This document shows, in pieces, positions 11,092-22,603 of a stretch of 41,342 bases of DNA. The stretch is from Phoronis australis. Lineage: Eukaryota > Phoronida > Phoronidae. A model generated the notes under the pieces. That model was not told where the DNA came from, searched no databases, and saw only the letters and a program-made list of their open reading frames with translations. Within the stretch, counting starts at the first letter, position 1. Every line of letters starts with the position of its first letter. The position numbers were made by a program, and so were the translations under genes. Location of the stretch: assembly GCA_002633005.1 (NCBI GenBank), contig NMRA01000631.1, positions 128,256-169,597 of the forward strand, given 5' to 3'.

Positions 11092-12111
11092 GGTTATGGG
11101 CCCAGCACGGCCAGCAGTTCCAGCACTAGCGTGAGCAGAGGTTCAGGAAGACTGAGTCGGCTATGTTTTGATGGAGATGAAAGAAGGTATGAACTGTGGG
11201 AAATTAAGTTTCTCGGACATTTGAAATCGCTAGATCTGAAAGCGACAATTGAATCCGACGCAGAAACCGTCGATGATGCGAAGAATGAAGAAGCATTCTG
11301 CGAACTAGTTCAATACTTGGACGACAAAAGTTTGAACTTAATAATTCGAGATGTTAGAAATGACGGCCGTTAGGCTCTCAAGATTTTACGAGAACATTAT
11401 ACGGGGTGCAGTAAGCCACGAATAATTGGGCTATACAGCGAACTGACGGCACTAAAAATGGAAGCTAATGAGTCTGTGACAGACTATCTGATCAGGGCAG
11501 AACGTGCCGCAACTTACCTGCGAACAGCAGAAGAGGTTATAAGCGATAGCCTGTTGATTGCGATGGCCATGAAGGGATTACCAGACAAATTCGGACCCTT
11601 CATCGTTTATGTGTCTCAGAACACAGGTAAAATAACGTTTGGAGACTTCAAAGTGAAGTTAAAGTCTTTTGAAGAAAATGANCGGAAGAGGTTATAAGCG
11701 ATAGCCTGTTGATCGCGATGGCCATGAAGGGATTACCAGACAAATTCGGACCCTTCATTGTTTATGTCTCAGAACACAGATAAAATAACGTTTGGAGACT
11801 TCAAAGTGAAGTTAAAGTCTTTTGAAGAAAATGAAAATGCAAGACAAACAGAAGACTCCGTAATGAGGTCGGCAACCTACCGACGGAAGAAACCAATGGA
11901 ATGTTGGACGTGCGGTCGAAAAGGGCACAAGGCACAAGATTGCAGAACAAGATGGTGCAGACTGTGTAAAAACAGCTCCCACAACTTCGAAGATTGCCGA
12001 AGAAGGAAAGGAACAAGTAAAGCCCACAAAGCAGCTGAGGAACAAGACCAGCAGGGAAGTAGATTTAATGATTTCAGTTTTAAGGTTAGCGATGATAGGT
12101 TTAAACATGAT
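11065..12111 (+). pseudogene. gag: copia gag (nucleocapsid-like), interrupted
   Basis: Encodes the coat protein of the retrotransposon particle. The only in-frame ATG upstream of the conserved domain (11065) lies inside the LTR, so the PBS is read as codons. The conserved copia gag start CFDGDERRYELWEIKF is followed by an in-frame TAG at 11371. The frame resumes with the helical region at 11458 (ANESVTDYL..). About 150 bases then occur twice around the N at 11682. Two CX2CX4HX4C zinc knuckles follow: CWTCGRKGHKAQDC (11902-11943) and CRLCKNSSHNFEDC (11956-11997). It merges into protease without a clear border. Confidence 0.85.
11092..11109 (+). promoter_or_regulatory. primer-binding site for half of initiator tRNA-Met
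   Basis: GGTTATGGGCCCAGCACG directly follows the LTR. It is the exact complement of the anticodon-arm region of eukaryotic initiator tRNA-Met (around the CAU anticodon), not of its 3' CCA end. Internal or half-tRNA priming of this kind is known for copia of Drosophila and relatives. Confidence 0.85.
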
Positions 12112-12600
12112 CAGATGTTAGTAAACAAACTGTTAGTTGATACAGGGGCAACATCCCATATTGTTACAGACAGGTCTAAGTTTAAATGTTTTGATGAGAA
12201 ATTTGATCCGTCTAGTCACTGNTTAGTTGATACTGGGGCAACATCCCATATTGTTACAGACAGGTCCAAGTTTAAATGTTTTGATGAGAAATTTGATCTA
12301 ATCACTGCATAGACTTGGCAGATGGGACTAGGACAACTGGTATAGCACAGGCACGGTGGTGATGTTGACATTAGGCTAATAGACAGTAAGGGCAATGTCA
12401 TCTGTTCCACATTGACAAATGTTTTGTACATACCAAGCTATCCACAGGAAATATTCTCTGTCCAGGCTGCTGTTGCTAATGGAGCTTCAGTCATTTTTGA
12501 ATCAGAAAATGCAAAATTAATTGCTCATGATGGGACAGAATTCGAAATTGAAAAACGTGGAAAATTGTTATTTGGATTATTTGGATGTATTGGCTTCTGA
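12112..12600 (+). pseudogene. copia aspartic protease region, interrupted
   Basis: Processes the polyprotein. The active-site motif is LLVDTGATSHIVTD with DTGA at 12139-12150. The motif and about 75 bases recur after the N at 12222, with the second copy running out of frame near 12300. The downstream part LTNVLYIPSYPQEIFSVQAA (12412 on) is the typical C-terminal half of copia proteases. The duplication is likely an unmerged contig overlap. Confidence 0.8.
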
Positions 12601-13873
12601 CACAGCAAATAAAGTCAGAGAGCATGACCAGTCTGTGTACATGGCACAAAATTTTTGGCCATTGTAACAATGATGACGTATTGAGATTAGAAACCGTTGT
12701 TAGAGGTATGAAAATTACTGACAAGGCTAAGGTGGATTGTGACGTTTGTACTCTGGGGAAAATGACTAATACTAGGAATAGGAATCCAGATGCCCGCAGT
12801 ACGAAAGCATTAGAATTCGCTCATTGTGATTTGGCAGGACCGATTGATCCCATTTCAAAAGATGGATTTAGATATGCAATATCCTTCGTTGATGATTNGA
12901 TGCCCGCAGTACGAAAGCATTAGAATTTGTTCATTGTGATTTGGCAGGACCGATTGATCCCATTTCAAAAGATGAATTTAGATACGTATGCAATATCCTT
13001 CGTTGATGATTTTAGTGGGGTGAATATGGTATATTTTATGAAACAGAAGTCAGACACAGTCAAGGCCACAAAACGTTTTATAGCGGACTGTGCACCCTAT
13101 GGAAAAGTGAAGCGTATGCGTACCGACAATGGTACAGAGTTTACATCCAGCAAATTTCAGGAACTTATGCTGAGCCACAGTATTAATCAGCCCCCTATTC
13201 CCCACACCAAAATGGGACAGTTGAACGAGGGTGGCGCACTTTATTTGAAATGGCCAGATGCTTGTTGATAAATGCCAATTTGCCAAAAAGATTTTGGACT
13301 TATGCGGTTATGTCTGCTGCATATATTAGAAACAGATGTTTCAACTCAAATATTAAGAAAACCCCAGTGGAAGGGTTCACTGGACGACAACCCGATGTAA
13401 GCAACATGCATATTTTCGGAAGCATGTGTTATGCATATGATAATGATCCCAAGAGGAACAAACTTGATGCAAAAAGCATAAGGGGTATTGTTGTTGGATA
13501 TGACAGGGGGAGTCTCGCATATCTTGTTTATGATCCTGAGAGTGACAGAATTCTCAGAAGTCGGTTAGTAAAATTCCCTGATAATTTTGATTTGTCAGAT
13601 GCCACACCAAATGAGTGTGATGAAGAACTGGTGCGATTGCCAAGAATGAATCCTGAAACTAAGGAAGAGAAAAATGGCGAAATTAAGACTGAATCCAGTC
13701 AAATAAAGAATGAGTCAAATGAGAATAATGACGCAACTGAGGGTGGTCAAAGAAGATATCCTCTCAGAGAAAGAAGACCCCCAAGTTATTTGAATGATTA
13801 TGTGGCCGGAAATATTGATTATTGCTACAAAATTATGGGAATTCCTCAAACGTATGAGGAGGCAATGAATTAA
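12585..13873 (+). pseudogene. copia integrase, interrupted
   Basis: Inserts element cDNA. The GAG-pre-integrase zinc-binding region is WHKIFGHCNNDDV..CDVC (H,H,C,C). The core has the first Asp in HCDLAGPI, seen twice because bases 12789-12897 recur after the N at 12898. The second Asp is in MRTDNGTEF (about 13115-13140). The glutamate region (about 13208-13240) is readable only in another frame, so there is a shift near 13210. From 13250 the frame is open through PVEGFTGRQPDVSNMHIFG to RYPLRERRPPSYLNDYV, and it stops at TAA 13871, where the second element copy has one extra base. Confidence 0.85.
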
Positions 13874-15393
13874 ATGAATCAGAATTTTGGGAAAAGGCCA
13901 TGAATGACGAAATGGACTCATTAAGGGAGAATGATACATTTACATTAACCAAACTGCCTGAAGGACGCAATGATATTGTTGGCGGCAGATGGGTGTTTGC
14001 CATTAAGGAAGATAGCAAGGGAAATATAACTCACAAGGCGAGATTTGTGGCAAAAGGCTATAGCCAAATTCCTGGAAGATATTATTATGATACATATGCT
14101 CCAACTGTGAAATTGAGTACAATTAGGGCAGTAATTCAATTAGCTGTTGAGAACGACTTACATGTAAACCAAATGGAAGTGAAAACGGCCTATCTAAATG
14201 CACCGATTGATTGCGAAATTTATATGACACAACCACAAGGTTTCAAGGAATTATAAGAAACTGGTGAAAAACTTGTTTGGAAACTTAACAAGTCACTGTA
14301 TGGCTTGAAGCAAAGTGGTCGGAATTGGAATTACGTTCTCAGAAATTATCTTTTTGAGATGGGGTATAAACAGGACGAAGTTGACCCGTGTATGTTTACT
14401 AGTTGTGATCCAAAGGGATCCATGACATTGCTGTTGATTTGGGTCGATGATATAATAATCGTAGCAAGTGATGAGGTGTTACTCAGAAATACCAAGCAGA
14501 TGTTATGTAATAAGTTTAAGATGAAAGATCTTGGTAAAATTGCCTATTTTCTTGGAATAGAGTTTGAGCATAAACAAGGCGAAATTGATATGAGTCAGCG
14601 GAAGTATTTGAGAAAACTGTTAGATAAATTTGGGATGACAGATTGTAAACCCAGATTGACTCCTTGTGAACAAGATGTTACTCAAGCGTGCAATGACGTA
14701 GCAGTAGTAGACAAAACAGTGTATCGTGAAATAGTGGGAAGTTTGATTTATGCAATGACGTGTACAAGACCAGACTTATGTTTTGTTGTGACAAAATTAT
14801 CTCAGAAACTGTCAGAGCCAATTGAGGCTGACATGATTAAATTGAAACAGGTGTTACGCTATTTGAAAGGAACTATGGATTATTCACTCAGATTTAGAAA
14901 GTCTGAAAATGGTTTGAGAATTATTGGTTTTAGTGATGCAGACTGGGGATCATCTGATGACAGACACAGTATTACTGGATATTGTTTATGTGAAAACAGT
15001 GCAGCGATTTCATGGAAATCAATGAAGCAATCTACAATTGCTTTATCTACTTGTGAAGCCGAATATATAGCAATGTCGAATGCTATTCAAGAATTGTTAT
15101 TTCTGAAGCAAATGTTAATGTGTATGGAAAAACAAATTGATGTGTATTGTCCAATCTTGTACGGTGACAATCAAGGCGCAATTGCACTGTGTAAGAATAG
15201 TGTAACTCATCAGAGATCAAAACATATTGATATCAGGTATCATTTTATCAGAGAACAGGTTGAGAAAGGTTCTGTAAACCTATTGTATGTTCCATCATCA
15301 GAAAACATTGCAGATATGTTTACGAAGTTGTTGTCAAAAGTGAAACTACGGAGGTTTGTTAGCTATGTTTTTGGAAATGATGTTTGTAATTAA
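13874..15393 (+). pseudogene. copia reverse transcriptase and RNase H, one stop
   Basis: RT_RVT2-type domain: RWVFAIKEDS, ARFVAKGYSQ, TYAPTVKLSTIRAV and MEVKTAYLNAPI (catalytic Asp normally in this strand; here VKTAYL replaces the usual D-x-x-x-AFL pattern). An in-frame TAA at 14254 separates this from the second half, LNKSLYGLKQSGRNW, which carries the catalytic box LIWVDDIII. RNase H follows with GFSDADWGSSDD, STCEAEYIA and LYGDNQGAIAL, and ends SENIADMFTKLL. The last 362 codons (14305-15393) are open. Confidence 0.9.
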
Positions 15394-15425
15394 AGACTGC
15401 GTAATAAATGTGACGAATATGAGAT

Positions 15426-15474
15426 CAAGGGGGAGTGTTAGAGTATGATCTCATATCCCAGTGAGTGCATGTGT
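15426..15474 (+). repeat. copia PPT and truncated 3' LTR
   Basis: The purine tract AAGGGGGAG ends at 15435 and is followed by the first 39 bases of the LTR (TGTTAGAG...). The LTR is cut by the N at 15475. The same PPT-LTR junction occurs at 16841-16850. Confidence 0.85.
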
Positions 15475-15478
15475 NAAG

Positions 15479-16711
15479 ATATCCTCTCAGAGAAAGAAGA
15501 CCCCCAAGTTATTTGAATGATTATGTGGCCGGAAATATTGATTACTGCTACAAAATTATGGGAATTCCTCAAACGTATGAGGAGGCAATGAATTCAAATG
15601 AATCAGAATTCTGGGAAAAGGCCAGGAATGACGAAGTGGACTCATTAAGGGAGAATGATACATTTACATTGACCAAACTGCCTGAGGGACGCAATGATAT
15701 TGTTGGCGGCAGATGGGTGTTTGCGATTAAGGAAGATAGCAAGGGAAATATAACTCACAAGGCGAGATTTGTGGCAAAAGGCTACAGCCAAATTCCTGGA
15801 AGAGATTACTATGATACATATGCTCCAACTGTGAAATTGAGTATTTTTTTGGGCCAGTAATTCAATTAGCTGTTGAGAACGACTTACATGTACACCAAAT
15901 GGATGGGAAAACGGCCTATTTAAATGCACCGATTGATTGCGAAATTTATATGACACAACCACAAGGTTTCGAGGAATTATCAGAAACTGGTGAAAAACTT
16001 GTTTGGAAACTTAACAAGTCACTGTATGGCTTGAAGCAAAGTGGCCGGAATTGGAATTACGTTCTCAGAAATTATCTTATTGAGATGGGGTATAAACAGA
16101 ATGAAGTTGACTGGTGTATGTTTACAAGTTGTGATCCAAAGGGATCCATGACATTGCTGTTGATTTGGGTCGATGATATAATAATCGTAGCAAGTGATGA
16201 GGTTTTACTCAGAAATACCAAGCAGATGTTATGTAATAAGTTTAAGATGAAAGATCTTGGTAAAATTGCCTATTTTCTTGGAATAGAGTTTGAGCACAAA
16301 CAAGGTATGAGTCAGAGGAAGTATTTGAGAAAACTGTTAGATAAATTTGGAATGACAGATTGTGAACCCAGATTGACTCCTTGTGAACAAGATGTTACTC
16401 AAGCGTGCAATGACGTAGCAGTAGTAGACAAAACAATGTATCGTGAAATAGTGGGAAGTTTAATTTATGCAATGACGTGTACAAGACCAGACTTATGTTT
16501 TGTTGTGACAAAATTATCTCAGAAACTGTCAGAGCCAATTGAGGCTGACATGATTAAATTGAAACAGGTGTTACGCTATTTGAAAGCAACTATGGATTAT
16601 TCACTCAGATTTAGAAAGTCTGAAAATGGTTTGAGAATTATTGGTTTTAGTGATGCAGATTGGGGATCATCTGATGACGGACACAGTATTACTGGATATT
16701 GTTTTGGCTGA
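15479..16711 (+). pseudogene. copia RT fragment with internal deletion
   Basis: The open frame through HKARFVAKGYSQIPGRDYYD stops at 15858-15860 after a frame change near 15842. It resumes at 15899 with KTAYLNAPID, SLYGLKQSGRN and LIWVDDIII, and reaches the first RNase H aspartate motif GFSDADWGSSDD before ending at 16711. The remaining RNase H catalytic residues are deleted, so this copy cannot supply that activity. Confidence 0.85.
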
Positions 16712-16849
16712 TGTGAAAACATTGCAGATATGTTTACAAAGTTGTTGTCAAAAGTGAAACTATAGAAGTTTGTTAACTATGTTTTTGGAAATGATGTTTG
16801 TAATTAAAGATTGCATAATAAATGTGACGAATATGAGATCAAGAGGGAG

Positions 16850-17169
16850 TGTTAGAGTATGATCTCATATCCCAGTGAGTGCATGTGTAGGAGTAGTTCA
16901 GAGAATTAACCATTATGTAATACATCCCCAACATGAGGAATTGTAGTAAACATGTTTGTTCAGTTTCTCCTGTTATGATTCATGTATGTCCTATATAAGT
17001 GTATGATCGCATGGATTGTAACAGACTCAGTAGTATCAGCAGAAGAGTATGTAATAAAACTATTATCCTCCTTCAGACTAGTATTATCCTTGGACTGCGT
17101 TCTCGCACTGTGTCGCGCCTTCAACGTTCCTAACCGAACAGAATGCCTTTCGCTGCTAGCACATCAACA
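16850..17169 (+). repeat. copia 3' LTR (320 bp)
   Basis: TGTTAG...ATCAACA, near-identical to 10771-11091. It is preceded by the purine tract AAGAGGGAG (16841-16849) and has TATATAA at 16992-16998 and AATAAA at 17053-17058. The bases after it (TAAAT) do not match those before the 5' LTR (ACCAT). Confidence 0.92.
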
Positions 17170-19950
17170 TAAATCGTTACCTTAGACTTTATTTGTAAGT
17201 TTGTAATCTTTTTGTCTCAAATTATCGCTGATAAAACATTTTTTGTAAGCTTTTTGTAGCGCACGATTTTCCGCCATGCGATCAACTTTCGAAAAAGTAC
17301 CTCTTGTTCCTCCTATCCAAAAGAGCACTATACTCTCAAATACAAACATGAAATTTGGACAGGATGTAGTTTAGATGCGTGCGCATCTCCGCAAGTTGTT
17401 TTCTCGAAGTCAAGGCCAAGTTTTCATGGCGAGTTTTCGATCGTCCGGAAGGCCTAATTTTGGTCGGTCGGGAGATTGATGTTTTTCCAGTTGCGCAACA
17501 TGCCCCCCCGATTTTTAGATGAGGAATTTATCACTCTTTTAATTGGTAATTATTTCATTTTCAGAAATTCTGTCAAATTGCTACGCATTGGCACTTTTCA
17601 AACAGCAGTCATTAGTTCACTAAGTCGCCGCATCTCAGCGCCACCAGCGGCTACGTTGAAGTTCAATGGCATCGCAACTTCACCGTTCGAAATAAAGTTG
17701 TTACTAAGTTTTTGTTGCGTAAATGATGAAATCCTTCATGTCAAGAGTGATTTGTTTTCCCAAATGGTCTTTTGTCTACTTTTTGATGTTTTTTGCCATA
17801 ATACGATCTAATAGTACATGGGTGGCACCCAACACTGAAAAAAGTGGGGGAGCTATAGCCTCCCCCAGCCCCCTGTCACTGTCAGGCAATGATGTGTTGC
17901 CCGTGTAGCAGTATTCAGGGGCAGATCTAGGGTTTTTAGATAGGAGGGGGGGGCGGCAGGGCAGAGTATTATGCAGGATTTTACCCGTAAGATATTTGCA
18001 CTCTCAAACTGCCAAATGAAATATGGGAGTTTTAGGGGGGCCACGGGCCAGGCCCCCTTGCCCCCCCCAAATCCACCAATATGATCTTGTGATTTGATGT
18101 GAAATTTCCTCCTAGCTCAGATGTATTTATTTCTGAGCTGATGTGGTGTCTTTGCTCTTTACCTTTTAAGCTGTGTAATCCATTGTTTTCATCGAACATG
18201 ATGAGCCTGTTCTATATGCTATAACAACACACTTAAACAGCAATATCTCTGTAGAAATCGATCCAAAATTTATGTAATACACACCACCATGTTTGTCTCA
18301 ATGAGACGAATCTTTTTATATGCAGCACATGTATATTCTTTTATTTTTTACGAAATTAGGTAAAAAGGCAGATATTTTACGCATTATCGTCGCCTTTCAA
18401 CGGCCATTTTCTCGTCAACCGCTCATCCAATTTTTCTGATTTTTGCACCATTTCATTTCTCACACCAAGGGCTTTTCAAAAATGTATGACACATGGGTAT
18501 TGTATAAAAAATTAAAAAACGTCCTCCCAGTGACAGGACATTTTTGCCCCTGAAGCTAAGTTGAACAAGTGATGTTTTAAAAAGAGAGCACCTTATTACC
18601 TTGAAAATGACAAAACACTTCAAGAATTACTATGGCTTAGTGAACATGTTTCTTTTGCTCCAAAAGATTTCGAGATAATTCTAAAAATGAAATTTGCATA
18701 ACAAATGAATTCAAAATGAGCAAAAACCAGAAAACTAGTCTTTTTCAGAGTATTTGTTATTTATTTAAAAACCTGTGAGGTTATGTAAATTAATCTTTTT
18801 TTCCCAAGTAAGATCAATGTTTTCACAATCTTAAGTTGCACACCAAATGACAAAAAATGATAGTATGCATTTTTAATTAAACAAAATTAAATTGGACCCT
18901 AAAATTTCAACGAATTTAAATCATTTTTATTCCTATCAAATAATATAGAAACTGAGAGGTGTTGTGTTGGTGACTATCCAAAAAGAGCATATTTGTATTC
19001 TAAAATGTTTTGATGCACTGCAGCGTTGACTGAACATTTATTTTGGTGAAATATGTAATTTTCTAAAAATGAAACTGATCACAGCGCCCCCACGAGGTAG
19101 TAAAAGTGTAACAAAAAATATTTTTGAAGAAAATAGAAAGTAAATGACTCTATACCCAAAATTGAAGTAAATTAAATTTTAAAAGGATTCTATATTATTT
19201 AATGAAAATATTTTACCAGGTTTGGGCCACTTTTTGTAATTTAGAGAAGTTTTGACTGGTTCTGTTGAATATATTCAAAGACGCTAACAAGACTTTTCAC
19301 CAAGGCCGCCGCCATTATTGTGTCATGGACCGTGGCGACACCTAGCGGGTGTGTGTGGGCCGACGAAGTACGCAAGGCATTCACTATGGCCGATCTTAGT
19401 TTGTCAAATTCAAAATTGTCAGTGAAGTGTCTGTTTAAAATATTGAAAACAAAAAACACGAGCACTGTAATGGAAAAATACACATAGGCAAAATATAGAG
19501 TAAACCAAGAAAAAATTTGGGCAGCAAAGGTAATATAAATTACGAGAAATAAATCATAAGCAAGAGGGAGACTCAGTAATAAGAGCTGAGCAGATGAAAA
19601 TAGGTTATTGGAGAATGTGCAAGTACGGAACCTGTAGGATTTTGTCCCGGGGGGTCAGGAATGTAATAAACATCAAATGGATCTGCTGAAGAAGAGATAG
19701 TAGTGGGGGGTGCCCCTCAACCAATTGAAAGGTTAGGGGCAGAGCTAGCTTTCTACCCCCAATAATCCAGGTGTTAATATCAATTAATTAACAATTAATT
19801 ATGTAAGCTTTTAACACACAAACTTTGTTTTAAAATAAAATGGAGAAATTAGTAGGTCTTTCTTTCGAAAATTCACATCTTAAAGACGTTCTAGATTCAA
19901 GCAGTTGTGTCTGTGCCCATTTACATGAAACTGTCCCAAATATCGACCCA
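17170..19950. other. intergenic sequence with degenerate MITE-like repeats
   Basis: No gene is recognised. At about 17929-18080 a G/C-run-rich repeat starts CAGGGGCAGATCTAGGG and ends with a weakly matching inverted CCCAAATCCACC. It resembles the element at 19951-20112. At 19290-19370, on the minus strand, lies one copy of a dispersed repeat also present near 21520 and 23325. The rest is AT-rich with no signal. Confidence 0.45.
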
Positions 19951-20112
19951 ACAGGGTCATATCCAGGATTTTTTAAAGGGGGGGTCGGATAATGACTTTT
20001 TTAAGAAATGTGGCCCAAGTCAACAATTTGAAAATTCTAGCATTGATATCACTACAATCAAGGAAAATGGGGGGTCCAGACCACTTTGACCTGCCACCCT
20101 GGATCTGCCTGT
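19951..20112. repeat. short MITE-like element
   Basis: The left end ACAGGGTCATATCCAGGAT and the right end ACCCTGGATCTGCCTGT are inverted versions of each other with a few mismatches, about 162 bp apart. The interior has G runs. Flanking ACCCAAC and ACTCAAC could be a decayed target-site duplication. No coding capacity. Confidence 0.5.
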
Positions 20113-21519
20113 ACTCAACTGAGTTGGTAAATCTTTTAGGCATTTTTTTGTTCTTTGCTCACAGTTTTTATATTTTTCTATCATTTTATCTTTATTATGG
20201 ACTCCTCTTTTGACTTATGTTTTATAATAATATAACTAAAAACTGAGCTCTTAATTCAGTCAAAACATTTAGGGACTTAGTCCTTAAATTAGGTGCATTG
20301 CATGAAATGATCCCTACTTATTTTCAATCATTGAGAATTCAACGTAGAAAACTCCCAAAAACGTAGTAGTTTTAGGCAACAGTGGAGTCGCTACTTGGGA
20401 CTGATTCACTGGACTCCAAGCATCCGTGCCCGATGGTATCTGAAATGGGAAGCGCATTGGGGTGGGTTGTGGTGAATGAAACTGGAGGCAAGAGGGGTAC
20501 GGGTTCCAAACCTGCAAGAGGTGGAATTCCTGCCTGAAGTCCAGTAAACCTGCCTGAATGCCCCCATAAAACAGCCAAGATGCCTATTGAATATGCAATC
20601 CATTTTGGATATTTTTTACTAAGCTTTCCAGCTCTCATAAATCACTCGCATTTTTAAATCAACTATCAGCAGTTAGTTAAAGGCATATTCAGCCTGCGTT
20701 GGCAGGCCAACTTCATAGTAAATAACATAACGACGCCTTATTTCTTGACTTGATGTTTTAAAACCCATGTCAAAACAAAAATCTAAACAAACAACATCGT
20801 CACTGAAGTGTAACAAGTTTCCAAGGTAATACACATACCACCGAAGTGTCCACAGATGTATGGCTCAATGTGCCTTTAAAAGAACACTTCCTTCACCACT
20901 TCCTATGGCAAATAATCAAGTAGGTTACCAAACCATAAACATAATAGTTATTATGCACTGAAGTACATATCATGATCATATTATACAGATTATTGATCAA
21001 CGACAGCCAGGATGTTGACTGTATGGGATCACAAGAAATAATTTAAATAAGTAATAGCAAATAAACAATAATAAATAATCAAGAATAGCAATAAAAATAA
21101 ATATATGATAAAAACAATAACAAAATTAGTAAATAATAGTAAGTATAATTATCTTTTAGATCTGAATGTATTGAGACTGCAGAACGAAATGAAAAAAGTA
21201 ATTAGAAGCATCAATGGGCATAGAATAAACTAATCAGTAGTTTCCAAAATCATGCAAACAATTTATGACAATTTTCTATATCAGCAATCAAATGCAGGAA
21301 ACAGTAAAGACACCCAGTCCATCACTGAATGACTGGCAAGAGATTCACGCAGAAATATCCTCTGTTTCAATCATGAACATCACCTATCTTAATCATTGAG
21401 GAAGCAAAAAAGCATGAGTCACGAATTTTCAATTAACTGTTGCTGCAGCCGTAGGCAGTGCAAAAAGCACCATTGCTTTTTTACTGACGGGAGCCGTGAT
21501 ATCTTGCCACATTTGTTTA

Positions 21520-21640
21520 TTGCACGCACACTCGCTAGACGTGTCTACAGTCCATGAAACAACAATGTCCACCAGTGGCCGTCCGATGGGATTTCGCTAG
21601 GTGGACTGTCTCCCTATCTACGGTCTCTGATAGTAGCACC
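21520..21640 (+). repeat. dispersed repeat, copy related to 23325 and 19290
   Basis: The sequence around CTAGACGTGTCTACAGTCCATG, then CCAGTGGCCGTCC and TCTACGGTCTCTGATA, recurs at about 23325-23440 (same strand). A shorter part recurs at about 19290-19370 on the opposite strand. Three diverged copies within 4 kb indicate an interspersed repeat of unknown class. Confidence 0.6.
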
Positions 21641-21905
21641 AAAGATGCTGAAGTTAATGGCGCCATGCCTAATCCGACAGCACCACTGACAATTCCCTCT
21701 ACAGTCACGGGCACAATAGGGACCGCTGGGTGCAGACTTTTCGGCATCCCCACTTGACTTACTTTCTCATGCAAGTCAACAACTTTCTGAAATGAATGAA
21801 TACAAAAATACATTTACACATGTTAACTACCTACAACTGTCTACTTGTCCACACCCAGATTTTTAACAAACAGCCTGGCTCAAGACTCATCCTCTGATTT
21901 TCAGC

Positions 21906-22049
21906 AGTCCGCTTTTTTATAACTATAGTAAGTAGAGAGGTTAGCTTCAAGTAGCAATACAATAGATATAACAACATAGTCCGCTTTTTTATAACTATAG
22001 TAAGTAGAGAGGTGAGCTTCAGGTAGCAATACAATAGGTATAACAAAAC
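21906..22049. repeat. 72-bp tandem duplication
   Basis: Two head-to-tail copies of a 72-bp unit starting AGTCCGCTTTTTTATAAC (21906-21977 and 21978-22049) with few differences. No N lies between them, so unlike the 473-bp repeat this one is a continuous assembled duplication. Confidence 0.85.
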
Positions 22050-22457
22050 CATCAGTCATGGAGGATGAAATTATGGTCATTATCAATTATGTCCTATTAC
22101 CTCACCTAAGAGCTTTACTAAAGCAGCACTGCATGGTGCTCAGCAGATGGGGGTGTTTCACTGGGCTCACTCGTGGCGTAGCTGTGATCTATTGGCTGGA
22201 AAAATATCATTTATATTATAACAAATACAACATGCAGGAAAAATATGTGGCATCAGCAATATTCTCTATAATGCAGCGTCACTCACTCTTTCCCATTATT
22301 GCAGCTAAGTAATAACCCTTCGGAGTAATGTTGCTTTGGAATAACACCTGATTGATATATTTTTCAAGTAATGACCCTTCGGACTATAGGTCCTTCAAAG
22401 TACAATGAATGCCCATCACAGTAAAGACCTAACTAAACCCATACTAGTCTACTGGAC

Positions 22458-22603
22458 CAGTGCTGTAGTGGGGCGTAGGCGCAGCCAACCACCTTTTGGC
22501 ATTTGAAAGTAGCGCCTACGCACCGTAAGTTACGTTCAGTGCTCAATGTGATACGGTGGGCTTTAGGCACCTACTTACCTCTAATTTTACCTCTACAGCA
22601 CTG
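22458..22603. mobile_element. hAT-type MITE, 146 bp
   Basis: Perfect 11-bp terminal inverted repeats, CAGTGCTGTAG at 22458-22468 and CTACAGCACTG at 22593-22603. They are flanked by 8-bp direct repeats TACTGGAC (22450-22457) and TACTGGAA (22604-22611), which differ at one base. TIRs starting CAGTG with 8-bp target duplications are characteristic of the hAT superfamily. An internal inverted pair (GCGTAGGCGC and GCGCCTACGC) could form a hairpin. There is no transposase, so it would depend on one in trans. Confidence 0.8.

Larger units (their letters stand above)
10771..15474 (+). mobile_element. Ty1/copia LTR retrotransposon, decayed, ends at an N
   Basis: Order is 5' LTR, PBS, gag with zinc knuckles, DTGA protease, integrase, reverse transcriptase, RNase H, PPT, then the first 39 bases of a 3' LTR (15436-15474) cut by the N at 15475. 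Integrase before reverse transcriptase is diagnostic of the copia order. Frames are interrupted by a stop at 11371, duplicated blocks around N at 11682, 12222 and 12898, shifts near 12290, 13210 and 13871, and a stop at 14254. No 5-bp target-site duplication joins the 5' flank with the flank of the 3' LTR at 17169. Confidence 0.92.
15476..17169 (+). mobile_element. second, partial copia copy (RT/RNase H to 3' LTR)
   Basis: Begins right after the N, in the middle of the integrase-RT linker (RYPLRERRPP), and aligns with 13755 onward of the first unit. Differences: no frameshift at the position of 13871, a serine codon where the first unit has TAA 14254, and a small indel near 15842. It lacks 9 bases near 16305 and about 315 bases corresponding to roughly 14989-15300, which removes most of RNase H. 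It ends with a full 3' LTR. Two elements of one family, or allelic contigs, have been joined. Confidence 0.85.
20113..22457. other. gene-poor sequence; possible minus-strand coding at 20372-20638
   Basis: A minus-strand open frame at 20372-20638 (88 codons, starting MRAGKLSKKYPKWIAYS) has a hydrophobic stretch and protein-like Pro/Leu composition. I do not recognise it and see no firm splice sites. A second minus frame at 21600-21790 follows a fair acceptor (complement of about 21790) but overlaps the dispersed repeat at 21520-21640. The remainder is non-coding. Confidence 0.3.

Noticed and set aside
20372-20638. Minus-strand frame with a hydrophobic stretch as N-terminal exon of APMAP
   Set aside because: Pro-rich composition and order do not match the known N-terminus, and no convincing splice donor is seen.
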